Positions 1 to 6,409 of a DNA stretch of 9,436 bases are shown piece by piece. The position numbers and the translations under genes were made by a program. The stretch is taken from positions 1 to 9,436 of the forward strand of contig JAJXZZ010000100.1 of the NCBI GenBank assembly GCA_021779795.1, read 5' to 3'. The stretch's first letter is position 1. Each line of letters begins with the position of its first letter. Under the pieces are notes generated by a model that was not told the origin of the DNA, did not search any database, and worked only from the letters and a program-made list of their open reading frames with translations. Source of the DNA: Acidobacteriota bacterium. GTDB lineage: Bacteria > Acidobacteriota > Vicinamibacteria > Vicinamibacterales > Fen-181.

Positions 1-361
1 GATCTCGGCGCCCCTCGACGACACGCGGGACGCCCGGATGGGCCCAGCGCCGCAGCGCGCGGACGCGCTCCTCGCCTCCGCCGGGACCTGCGGCCGCCGG
101 GGCGCTCGCGACGCGCACCACGTCGAGCGTCACCAGCCGCCTGGTCACGTCCTGCTCGGCCAGGTACGTCGTCCGGCCGGGCTCGGTGGCGAGGATCGTC
201 AGCACGCGGTAGACGGGCCCCTCGGTTTCGGCAAGCTCCTCGCGCCCGGATTCGTCGTCGGCGCCGATGGCGAGGCCCAGCAGGCATGCCGGGCACAGCC
301 CCGACTTCCCGATGCCGCCCGAGGTTCCGCCGCACCGCGGGCACGGCGCCATGTCCGTCAT
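1..361 (-). CDS. Zinc-ribbon kinase-like protein, probable pseudokinase (partial, N-terminal 120 aa)
   Basis: This frame was translated by hand from the reverse complement; it leaves the window at position 1, so only the first 120 residues are visible. The N-terminus has a two-knuckle zinc ribbon, CPRC at residues 7-10 and CPAC at 23-26, as is common at the front of sigma-linked Ser/Thr kinases of Acidobacteriota and Planctomycetes. From about residue 51 the sequence follows a kinase N-lobe (YRVLTILA, then TTYLAEQD, RRLVTLDVVRV, and HPGVPRVV at about 108-115). Two essential elements are degenerate: the glycine loop reads ATEPGRTT, and the beta-3 lysine of the VAxK motif is Asp80. A catalytically dead regulatory domain is therefore the best reading, but the HRD and DFG regions lie outside the window. 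The ATG overlaps the sigma-factor stop as ATGA, and a GGAGGGGGGAA ribosome-binding site lies just upstream, so it is translationally coupled. A second ATG at 352 is a weaker start. Kinase-fold confidence is moderate; the reading frame is firm. Confidence 0.75.
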   Translation of the reverse strand, partial: MTDMAPCPRCGGTSGGIGKSGLCPACLLGLAIGADDESGREELAETEGPVYRVLTILATEPGRTTYLAEQDVTRRLVTLDVVRVASAPAAAGPGGGEERVRALRRWAHPGVPRVVEGRRD

Positions 362-1119
362 CGGCCGTTCCCCCCTCCCAGGGCGCGGAACAGCTCGCGA
401 ATCTCGTCGTCCACCTCGGCGGGGGTCGCGACGGTCTCGCCGATCTCCTCGCGCAGCAGCGCGCCGAACCGCTTCCGCAGCCGGTGGACGGCCACCTTCA
501 CGGCGCCCTCGCTCATGCCGAGATCGGCGGCGAGGCGCGCGTACGGCGCGGCCTCCCCGTCGCCGGTGAGGCAACCCTCGAGCCGATCGAACAGCGGCTT
601 CCTGCCGGCCGACTCGAACTCGCGCGCCAGGCGCGACAGCGTGCGCTCGAGCAGCGTCGTCGCCCAGCGCCGCTCGAAAATCGTCTCGGGCGTCTCCTGG
701 TCGGGAGGCTCGAGCGAGTACCGCCCCTCCGCGTTCTCCAGTTCGAGCGAGACGATTGCCGCCCGGCCGCCACGCTTGACGGCGCCGGCGCGATCCCGCT
801 CGTTGGCCAGGAAGTGCTTGAGCGACGCCAGCAGGAACGAGCGGAAGCGCCCGCGCGCGGGGTCGGCGGCGCGCAGGTAGCGCTTCTCGAGCAGCCTGGC
901 GAAGAACTCCTGCGTCAGGTCCTGCGCCTGCTCGGCATCGTACCCCCACCGCCGCACGTAGGCATAGAGCGGGTACCAGTAGGACTCGCAGAGGCGGGAC
1001 AGCGCCTCCCGCGACTCGCCGGCGTTGGGGCGGCCGGCCGCCAGGACCTGGCTCCACCGCGTCGTCGCGAAGCGGCGGCGGTCGTGCGTGGCCGCCGGGT
1101 TCCCGGACTTCTCGTCCAT
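358..1119 (-). CDS. ECF-type RNA polymerase sigma factor, kinase-associated group
   Basis: A 253-residue sigma-70 family protein expected to direct RNA polymerase to a specific promoter set. Region 2 spans about residues 40-110 (SYWYPLYAYVRRWGY, then DLTQEFFARLLEKRYL and RGRFRSFLLASLKHFLANE). Region 4 spans about 160-225, with a helix-turn-helix around YARLAADLGMSEGAVKVAVH. The C-terminal tail VDDEIRELFRAL resembles the tail of the Acidobacteriota/Planctomycetes sigma group that sits beside Ser/Thr kinases. I chose the ATG at 1119 because MDEK begins one base after the kinase stop (TGAGATG) and AGG lies 6 bases upstream; an in-frame ATG at 1245 would add 42 Arg-rich residues lying inside the kinase gene and is unlikely. 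No anti-sigma factor is visible, so regulation may run through the flanking kinase proteins. Thr69, in the region 2.2 helix DLTQEFF, is a speculative phosphorylation site by analogy with Vibrio EcfP. The exact ECF group number is not determined. Confidence 0.92.
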   Translation of the reverse strand: MDEKSGNPAATHDRRRFATTRWSQVLAAGRPNAGESREALSRLCESYWYPLYAYVRRWGYDAEQAQDLTQEFFARLLEKRYLRAADPARGRFRSFLLASLKHFLANERDRAGAVKRGGRAAIVSLELENAEGRYSLEPPDQETPETIFERRWATTLLERTLSRLAREFESAGRKPLFDRLEGCLTGDGEAAPYARLAADLGMSEGAVKVAVHRLRKRFGALLREEIGETVATPAEVDDEIRELFRALGGGNGR

Positions 1120-1120
1120 C

Positions 1121-3856
1121 TCAGGCCTGCTCCAGCATCCGCGACAGTTCGTCCAGGAACGCCCGCGCCCCGGGCGGCCGGCAGGCCTGGTCCACCGAGA
1201 GCCAGCGCGAGAAGAACGGCGCCCACGCGTTCGGCGCCCGGCCATCGCCCCCGCCCGCTCTCGGCTCGGCCCCGGGCTCGGCCCCCGGCAGGCCCAGCGC
1301 CCACGCGGCGAACGGGTGCGCGCCGACCAGCATCTCGTACGTCATGACGCCGAGCGCCCAGATGTCCCACGCCGCCTCGGGCGCGCCGCCGCGCAGCTGC
1401 TCGGGCGCCATGTAGCGCGGCGTCCCGACCAGCGCGCCAGCCGAAATGTCGGCGCCGCCGGCCGACGGCTCGCAGGCAAACGCCCTGGCGATGCCAAAGT
1501 CCAGGATCTTCGGCGTCTCGACGCCGTCGCGCTCGACGAGGAAGACGTTCTCCGGCTTCAGGTCCCGGTGCACCAGGTACCGCCGATGGGCGGCGTCAAC
1601 GGCCGCGCAGACGCCGCGCATGACGTGCAGCACGCGCGCGGGAGGCAGCGGGCCGAGGTCGATCTCGTCGCGCAGCCGCTTCCCCTCCAGGCGCTCCATC
1701 ACGAGGAACGCCCGCGACGGCCCGGCGACGCCGAAATCGTACACCGTCACGACGTGCGGGTGCGTGAACATCGCCGACATCCGGGCCTCGCCCTCGAACC
1801 GGGCCGCGCTCTCGCGGTCGCACACCAGCTCCTCGCGCAGCACCTTCACGGCGACCGGCCGCGCGAGCAGCAGGTCGGACGCGGCGTACACGACGCCCAT
1901 GCCGCCGGCGCCCAGGCGCCGCTCGAGCCGGTACCGGCGCGAGAGCACGCGCGGCAGGGCCACTGTCGCCAGCGCGGCGGCGTCGTCCTCGCACGTCGTT
2001 CCGCCGTCGTCGTAGCAGCGGCCGCAGCGCGCGCACTCCCCGAAGACGGCAGCCCCCGCCCAGCCCGCCGCGTCGCGGCTGCCAAGCACCGCCAGGCTGT
2101 CGGCAATCGTCGCGAGCAGTTGCCGGTCGTCCTCCGCGTACGGCTCCTCCGAGCGGAGGTGACCGAGCACGATGACCGCGCCCGGCTCGTCCCGCGCCGC
2201 AGGGACGGGCAGCACGATCCCGAGCCCCATCCGCTCGACCGCTTCCGCCTCGTCGGCCGACAGGTGCGCCGACAGCCACGTGTCCGCGGCGTCCGAGAGA
2301 TCGAGCGGCTCGCCGAGCGCGCGGGCCAGGGCCACGAGCTTCGACCCGGCCGCGAGCGCGGCCGGCCCCGACGACTCCGGCGACGACGCCACGGCGTCGT
2401 AGGCCCGCCCCGGCGCGCGCTGCGCGAGCAGCGTCACGAAGCGCGGGTGCAGCGCCCGCTCGATCTGGCCGACGACCAGGGGCGCAGCCTCGAGCAGCGA
2501 GGCCGACCGGCGGACGTCCTCGACCACCCCGTGCAGCAGGCGCCTGGCGTCGTACCGCTCGCGGAAGAATCGCCGGTCGAGCGCGTCGAGCCAGCGCTGC
2601 CGGCGCTGGGCCGCGACGATGGCCAGGATCGACAGCACGCCGTACACGGGGGCGCGCGCCGCGAATTGCTCGGCAATCGCCCGGTCGCGGTGCCAGTAGG
2701 CGTCGAGCACCATCGCCGCGGCCAGCACCGGCACGATCGACAGCAGCAGCCGCCGCGCCATGGCGTAGCGCACGCCCTGCCTGATGATGACGGCCACGTC
2801 GAACAGGCGGTGGCGCAGGATCGCGTAGGAGAACGACAGGGGCACCACGAGCAGCGAGATCGTGGCCAGCGCCAGCCACGGCGACGAGAACGCCCCCATT
2901 TCGGCGCTGCGCCAGAAGGCCAGCGCGATGAACCCGCCCCCGACCGCGCCCAGCCCGCCGCCCAGCGCCATGACCGCCAGGCGGCGCCGCTCGACCGGCT
3001 CCGCACGGCGGTAGCGCACGACCGCCACGACGGCCGCGACGACGAGGTACCCGATTCCCACGCCCAGCCGCCACCCGAACCAGCCCTGGGGCAGGCGGCC
3101 GATGCCGGTCCGGTACACGACGTTGCCCATGAACCAGGTCTGGCGCACGCCCACGACGAGCGCCGGCGTCCAGACCGCCAGCCACGCCGGCACGGAGCGG
3201 ACGCTGCGGCGCGGGAAGTGGAGGAAGAAGGCCAGCAGCGTCCCCGGCAGCAGGACGGTGCTGACGTAGGGGACCCACAGGGACGCGCCGATCGGCCAGG
3301 GCAGCCCGCGCCAGACGTCGGCGAACCGGTACGGCAGGTCGAGGCAGAACACGCCGAACGTCGCCAGGAGCCAGCCGCCGAGGCGGGCGCCCGCGTCCCG
3401 CGGGCGCCTGAAGATGATGACGAACCCCAGGCCGAGCGTCACCAGCTGCACGGCGCGCGTGAGCAGCAGCTCGACGCCTTCCCGCCGCAGCCAGTGGTTC
3501 CAGCCCGTCGGCGTCACCGTCCAGCTGGCGCGGCGCACGACCCCGTTCCTCGACACCACGAGCGACACGGGATGACCGAAGCGGAAGTTGGCCTGCACCG
3601 CTTCCCACTCGACGCGCGAGGAGATCGGGAGGCCGCCGGCCGAGAGCACCACGTCCCCGGCCAGCAGGCCCGCCCCCGCCGCGGGCGACGACGGGGTCAC
3701 GGCCTCCACGGCCAGGCCAGCCGCCCCGGGCACGGACCGGAGCAGGAGCCCCTCCGACACGGGACGGCGGACGTCGCAGTAGACGAGCAGCAGGAAATAG
3801 GCCAGGAACGATGCCGTGCAGGGAACCATCCACCACGGCGCGAGGAAGCGTCGCAT
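1121..3856 (-). CDS. Membrane Ser/Thr protein kinase with PDZ, polytopic membrane and GAF domains
   Basis: A 911-residue fusion. Visible order: membrane anchor (about 10-27); PDZ-like domain (about 43-110, with SPAAGAGLLAGDVV); eight or nine further hydrophobic segments (about 130-416), ending in a VPLSFSYAILRHRLFDV segment typical of acidobacterial sensor proteins; GAF-like region (about 450-592); four-Cys zinc knuckle (Cys608, 611, 614, 622); and a C-terminal Ser/Thr kinase domain (640-911). The kinase looks active: glycine loop GAGGMG 649-654, Lys671, HRD with Asp765, Asn770, DFG Asp786 and APE 817-819. The PDZ is probably periplasmic and the kinase cytoplasmic (topology inferred). A likely job is to sense an envelope or cytosolic signal and phosphorylate the downstream sigma factor or its partner. 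The ATG at 3856 was chosen because AGGGA lies 7-8 bases upstream; GTG at 3892 would add 12 residues and falls inside a hairpin. The stop at 1121 is one base from the sigma ATG. The PhoU-like gene ends 49 bp upstream. Confidence 0.93.
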   Translation of the reverse strand: MRRFLAPWWMVPCTASFLAYFLLLVYCDVRRPVSEGLLLRSVPGAAGLAVEAVTPSSPAAGAGLLAGDVVLSAGGLPISSRVEWEAVQANFRFGHPVSLVVSRNGVVRRASWTVTPTGWNHWLRREGVELLLTRAVQLVTLGLGFVIIFRRPRDAGARLGGWLLATFGVFCLDLPYRFADVWRGLPWPIGASLWVPYVSTVLLPGTLLAFFLHFPRRSVRSVPAWLAVWTPALVVGVRQTWFMGNVVYRTGIGRLPQGWFGWRLGVGIGYLVVAAVVAVVRYRRAEPVERRRLAVMALGGGLGAVGGGFIALAFWRSAEMGAFSSPWLALATISLLVVPLSFSYAILRHRLFDVAVIIRQGVRYAMARRLLLSIVPVLAAAMVLDAYWHRDRAIAEQFAARAPVYGVLSILAIVAAQRRQRWLDALDRRFFRERYDARRLLHGVVEDVRRSASLLEAAPLVVGQIERALHPRFVTLLAQRAPGRAYDAVASSPESSGPAALAAGSKLVALARALGEPLDLSDAADTWLSAHLSADEAEAVERMGLGIVLPVPAARDEPGAVIVLGHLRSEEPYAEDDRQLLATIADSLAVLGSRDAAGWAGAAVFGECARCGRCYDDGGTTCEDDAAALATVALPRVLSRRYRLERRLGAGGMGVVYAASDLLLARPVAVKVLREELVCDRESAARFEGEARMSAMFTHPHVVTVYDFGVAGPSRAFLVMERLEGKRLRDEIDLGPLPPARVLHVMRGVCAAVDAAHRRYLVHRDLKPENVFLVERDGVETPKILDFGIARAFACEPSAGGADISAGALVGTPRYMAPEQLRGGAPEAAWDIWALGVMTYEMLVGAHPFAAWALGLPGAEPGAEPRAGGGDGRAPNAWAPFFSRWLSVDQACRPPGARAFLDELSRMLEQA

Positions 3857-3881
3857 CAGCAAGTCCCTGTCCCGGCCCAAG

Positions 3882-3897
3882 GCCCGGCGCACCGGGC
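3882..3897. repeat. Perfect inverted repeat between the PhoU-like and kinase genes
   Basis: GCCCGG and CCGGGC flank a 4-base loop, a perfect 6-bp GC-only stem. It lies in the 49-bp gap between the PhoU-like stop and the kinase ATG. No T-tract follows on the minus strand, so it is not a standard intrinsic terminator; it could be a processing or attenuation hairpin, or chance in GC-rich DNA. Confidence 0.45.
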
Positions 3898-3905
3898 GAA
3901 AGCGC

Positions 3906-4589
3906 TCACAGGTCGATGGGGTGGCCGTGCCGCCCGGGCGCCTTCACGACCTCGCCCGGCGTCAGCCGCTGGATCTTCTCCGCAATCTGCCGCGCGTGCC
4001 ACTCGATTCCGCGGATGTCGTCGAGCATCATCAGGTAGACCGACGACGCCCCGGGCTGGCAGACCCCCTCGATCAACCGCTTCTCGTGAAAGTAGGCGTA
4101 CTCGTTGGCGCGCGCCTCGCAGGTCCGCCCGGCTTCGATCACGTACCGCACGAGCACCAGGTTGCCCGTCCTGATCGCGTCGCGGACACCTTCCATGATC
4201 TCGATGGCCAGCGCGAGGAGGCCGCTGATCTCCCGCACCGCCCGGTCGGTGAACAGCGTGCCCTCGCGCGCCACCCTGGCCGTGGACTCCCCCAGGCGCT
4301 CGACGTTCTCGGCGATGCGCTCGAGGTGCATCGGCACGAAGACGACGTCCTCGTCGTTGGAGGCGCCGGCGGACCGGGCCGCGGCCGACCGGCTGGCCAG
4401 CCGTCCGAGCAGTCCCCGCTCCTGCTTGTGAACCTGGCGGCCGATCCGGGTGGCCTCCTCCGCGACACCCGGGTCGAGGTGGCCGAACCCGCCGCGGACG
4501 TGGCCGAGCATCAGCACGATCTCGTCGGCCATCCGCGCGATGTCCGCGCGCTCCCCCTCCGGCACTGCGACGGTCTCATCGGCGTTCAT
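3906..4589 (-). CDS. PhoU-domain (PhoU/DUF47-like) protein
   Basis: A 227-residue, mostly helical, soluble protein with two PhoU-type helical repeats. The family signature appears twice in diverged form: HLERIAENVERLGE at about 88-101 and MLDDIRGIEWHARQIAEKI at about 188-206, matching the acidic metal-binding helices of PhoU (HLERIGD-like). In known systems such proteins repress PstSCAB phosphate uptake and the PhoR kinase, or regulate Na/phosphate cotransporters; neither pst, phoR nor a cotransporter gene is visible here, so the partner is unknown. Residues 62-80, rich in Ser and Ala, look like a linker between the repeats. The ATG at 4589 is preceded by a strong GGGAGGG ribosome-binding site. 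It is the first gene of a four-gene minus-strand run, with a 49-bp gap before the membrane kinase, so co-transcription is plausible but not shown. It diverges from the DedA gene. Confidence 0.8.
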   Translation of the reverse strand: MNADETVAVPEGERADIARMADEIVLMLGHVRGGFGHLDPGVAEEATRIGRQVHKQERGLLGRLASRSAAARSAGASNDEDVVFVPMHLERIAENVERLGESTARVAREGTLFTDRAVREISGLLALAIEIMEGVRDAIRTGNLVLVRYVIEAGRTCEARANEYAYFHEKRLIEGVCQPGASSVYLMMLDDIRGIEWHARQIAEKIQRLTPGEVVKAPGRHGHPIDL

Positions 4590-4702
4590 AGTCCCTCCCG
4601 GGTCGCGTTCCCCATGGGGCCAGGACCAGGCCGGCAGACGGCGAACACCCGACCACGAAGCACGCGAGACGCTTCGGTACGAATGAGTATGGATCGGAAC
4701 GG

Positions 4703-4721
4703 CCCCGGCGGGTAGCCGGGG
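4703..4721. promoter_or_regulatory. Inverted repeat over the -35 region of the DedA promoter
   Basis: CCCCGGC and GCCGGGG flank a 5-base loop, a perfect 7-bp palindrome. It ends 9 bases before the TATAAT box at 4731, so it covers where the -35 element would be; no TTGACA-like hexamer is present there. Its place in a divergent spacer makes a regulator-binding site plausible, but GC-only arms also arise by chance. Confidence 0.35.
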
Positions 4722-4730
4722 GGTTCGGGA

Positions 4731-4736
4731 TATAAT
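4731..4736 (+). promoter_or_regulatory. -10 promoter element (TATAAT) for the DedA-family gene
   Basis: A perfect TATAAT hexamer in an otherwise very GC-rich spacer. The predicted transcription start is near 4743, leaving a leader of about 38 bases that includes the AGGAG ribosome-binding site at 4769-4773. There is no recognisable -35 box at 16-18 bases spacing, so it may need an activator or a non-housekeeping sigma factor. Confidence 0.6.
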
Positions 4737-4780
4737 TGCACGCTTTTCCGGCGTGGCTCGGGCAGACAGGAGTGTGCGGC

Positions 4781-5416
4781 GTGGACTGGATCCAGGGCTT
4801 CTTCCGGACCGTATACAACGTTCCCGAGCTCATCCGCCTGGTGGGCCTCTACGGCCTCATCTTCATCGTCTTTGCCGAGACCGGCCTGATGGTGGGGTTC
4901 TTCCTGCCCGGGGACTCGCTGCTCGTGATGGCCGGGATCTTCGCCGCCCGCGGCGACCTGAACATCGCGCTGCTCGTCCCCTGCCTGATCGCCGGCGCCG
5001 TCGCGGGCAACGCGACCGGGTACTTCATCGGCCACAAGGCGGGCCGGGCCCTCTACAGCCGCCGCAACTCGTTCTTCTTCCGGCGCGAGCACCTCGTCCG
5101 CACGCACGAGTTCTACGAGCGCCATGGCGGAAAGACGATCGTGATCGCGCAGTTCATGCCGATCGTACGGACGTTTGCGCCGGTGGTCGCCGGCGCGGCC
5201 GGCATGAGCTACCGGCGGTTCGCGGCCTTCAACGTGGTGGGCGCCATCCTGTGGATTTCGTCGATGACCGCGACCGGGTACCTGCTGGCCCAGACCGCCC
5301 CGGGCCTGGTCCAGAAGCAGGTCCACCTCGTCGTCGCCGTCGTCATCTTCCTGTCGCTGCTGCCGGCGATGATCGGCTGGGTGAAGTCGAAGATGGGGCG
5401 GCGCGCCGCCGGGTAG
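4781..5416 (+). CDS. DedA-family membrane protein (VTT/SNARE-associated domain)
   Basis: A 211-residue integral membrane protein. DedA proteins act in the cytoplasmic membrane; members such as UptA and PopT recycle undecaprenyl phosphate or phospholipids, and others affect envelope stress and proton-motive force. Family hallmarks are present: an early acidic ETGLMVGFFLPGDSLL segment at 33-48, GYFIGHKAGR at 80-89, and the re-entrant motif FYERHGGKTIVIAQF through MPIVRTFAPVVAG (111-138) with conserved Arg130. Hydrophobic helices follow at about 148-170 and 181-200. The GTG at 4781 was chosen because AGGAG lies 7 bases upstream and the protein then begins MDWIQGFF; an in-frame ATG at 4736 overlaps the -10 box and lacks a ribosome-binding site. 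The substrate cannot be named from sequence alone. The gene stands alone, diverging from the PhoU-like gene and converging on msrP with a 10-bp gap. Confidence 0.92.
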   Translation: MDWIQGFFRTVYNVPELIRLVGLYGLIFIVFAETGLMVGFFLPGDSLLVMAGIFAARGDLNIALLVPCLIAGAVAGNATGYFIGHKAGRALYSRRNSFFFRREHLVRTHEFYERHGGKTIVIAQFMPIVRTFAPVVAGAAGMSYRRFAAFNVVGAILWISSMTATGYLLAQTAPGLVQKQVHLVVAVVIFLSLLPAMIGWVKSKMGRRAAG

Positions 5417-5422
5417 CCCGGC
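5408..5422. repeat. Hairpin with the DedA stop codon in its loop
   Basis: GCCGGG, loop TAG, CCCGGC: a perfect 6-bp stem whose three-base loop is exactly the DedA stop codon. It occupies the gap between two convergent genes, where a bidirectional terminator would be useful, but no T-tract follows on either strand, so terminator function is uncertain. Confidence 0.4.
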
Positions 5423-5426
5423 CCCG

Positions 5427-6377
5427 TCAGAAGTTCTTCCGCAGGTCCATTCCCGCGTACATGCCGGCCACCTGGTCGCCGTACCCGTTGAACATCAGCG
5501 TCTTGCGCCTGGAGGGCTCGCCGAACCGGCGCTCGGTCGCCTGGCTCCAGCGGGGGTGGTCCACGTGGGGGTTCACGTTCGCGTAGAACCCGTATTCGCG
5601 CGAGTCCTCGCGCGCCCACGCGCTGACCGGCTGCCGCGCGACGAACCGGATCCGGACGATCGACTTGATCCCCTTGAAGCCGTACTTCCACGGCACGACC
5701 AGGCGGAGCGGCGCCCCGTTCTGGCCGGGGAGCTCCACGCCGTAGAGGCCCACCGCGAGGATCGTCAGCGGGTGCGTCGCCTCGTCCAGCCTGAGCCCCT
5801 CGACGTAGGGCCAGTCCAGCACGGGCTGGCGCTCGCCCGGCATCTGCCGCGGGTCCATGAGCGTCGTGAACTCGACGAACCTGGCGCGCGAGGTGGGCTC
5901 GAACCGCTTGACCAGGTCGCCGAGCGGGATGCCGACCCACGGGATGACCATCGACCAGGCCTCGACGCACCGCATGCGGTAGACGCGCTCCTGCAGCGCC
6001 TGCGGCCTCACCAGGTCGTCGAGGTCGTAGTCGGCGGGATGGGCGCACTCCCCGTCCACCTTCACCTTCCACGGCCGAGTCCTGAACGCGGCCGCCAGCC
6101 GGGCCGGCGATTCCTTGTCGGTGGCGAACTCGTAGAAGTTGTTGTAGGTGGTGACGGTCTCGTACGGCGTCATCGGCTCGGCGGTCCCGTACGGCCCCTT
6201 GACGACGGGCCCGAGGCGTGGCGGGCGGCGGCCGGCCTGGGCGCCAAGGTCGATGGCGCCCGCGGCCACGCCGGCCGTGGCCAGGCCGATCGCCTGCAGG
6301 AATTCGCGACGCTTCAGGTAGAGGCGCTCGTCGGTGATCTCCGACGACCGGACGTCCGGGCCGCGGCGGATGAGCAT
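5427..6377 (-). CDS. msrP: Protein-methionine-sulfoxide reductase catalytic subunit MsrP (YedY)
   Basis: A 316-residue molybdopterin enzyme that reduces methionine sulfoxide in oxidised periplasmic proteins. The N-terminus MLIRRGPDVRSSEIT and the twin-arginine signal KRREFLQ followed by a hydrophobic stretch (22-42) match MsrP, which folds with its cofactor before Tat export. The molybdenum ligand is Cys137 in RMRCVEAWSMVIPW; other family blocks are YNNFYEF (79-85), KYGFKGIKSI (231-240), the ANVNPHVDHPRWSQ region (266-279) and a C-terminal NGYGDQVAGMY. Length is as expected and the protein is intact. In Proteobacteria MsrP receives electrons from the heme membrane protein MsrQ, normally encoded next to it; none is in this window, so another quinol donor or a distant msrQ is implied. 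The ATG at 6377 is fixed by conservation and by AAGG 7 bases upstream. A palindromic -10 element lies at 6395-6402. It converges on the DedA gene. Confidence 0.96.
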   Translation of the reverse strand: MLIRRGPDVRSSEITDERLYLKRREFLQAIGLATAGVAAGAIDLGAQAGRRPPRLGPVVKGPYGTAEPMTPYETVTTYNNFYEFATDKESPARLAAAFRTRPWKVKVDGECAHPADYDLDDLVRPQALQERVYRMRCVEAWSMVIPWVGIPLGDLVKRFEPTSRARFVEFTTLMDPRQMPGERQPVLDWPYVEGLRLDEATHPLTILAVGLYGVELPGQNGAPLRLVVPWKYGFKGIKSIVRIRFVARQPVSAWAREDSREYGFYANVNPHVDHPRWSQATERRFGEPSRRKTLMFNGYGDQVAGMYAGMDLRKNF

Positions 6378-6394
6378 GGGGGGACCTTGGATTC

Positions 6395-6402
6395 AGTATA
6401 CT
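6395..6402. promoter_or_regulatory. Palindromic AGTATACT: shared -10 element for msrP and the DUF2461 gene
   Basis: AGTATACT is self-complementary and so presents TATACT on both strands. On the plus strand the hexamer is 6397-6402, with a predicted start at about 6410, the GTG of the DUF2461 gene. On the minus strand it is 6400-6395, with a predicted start at about 6388, 11 bases before the msrP ATG. No consensus -35 is seen on either side. Confidence 0.55.
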
Positions 6403-6409
6403 GCCTGGT

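Noticed and set aside
1258..1288. Short direct repeat of GGCTCGGCCCC-like units
   Set aside because: It encodes a Gly-Ala-Glu-Pro linker inside the kinase C-lobe and is too short and compositionally simple to be a separate element.
3857..3892. GTG at 3892 as the membrane kinase start
   Set aside because: The ATG at 3856 has an AGGGA ribosome-binding site at good spacing and puts the first membrane helix near the N-terminus. The GTG lies inside a hairpin.
1025..4174. Open frame of 1049 codons on the plus strand
   Set aside because: It is antisense to the sigma factor and the membrane kinase, has Arg/Pro/His-rich composition with no domain, and is explained by high third-position GC in the real minus-strand genes.
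4610..4619. CCCCATGGGG palindrome in the divergent spacer
   Set aside because: A 10-bp palindrome with GC arms is expected by chance here, and it is not positioned relative to a clear promoter.
4670..4700. Possible -10 (CATACT, minus strand) for the PhoU-like gene
   Set aside because: It matches only four of six consensus positions and has no -35 partner, so it is too weak to annotate.
3816..4715. Plus-strand open frame of 299 codons
   Set aside because: It is antisense to the PhoU-domain gene, whose motifs and ribosome-binding site are convincing; the plus-strand product is low complexity.
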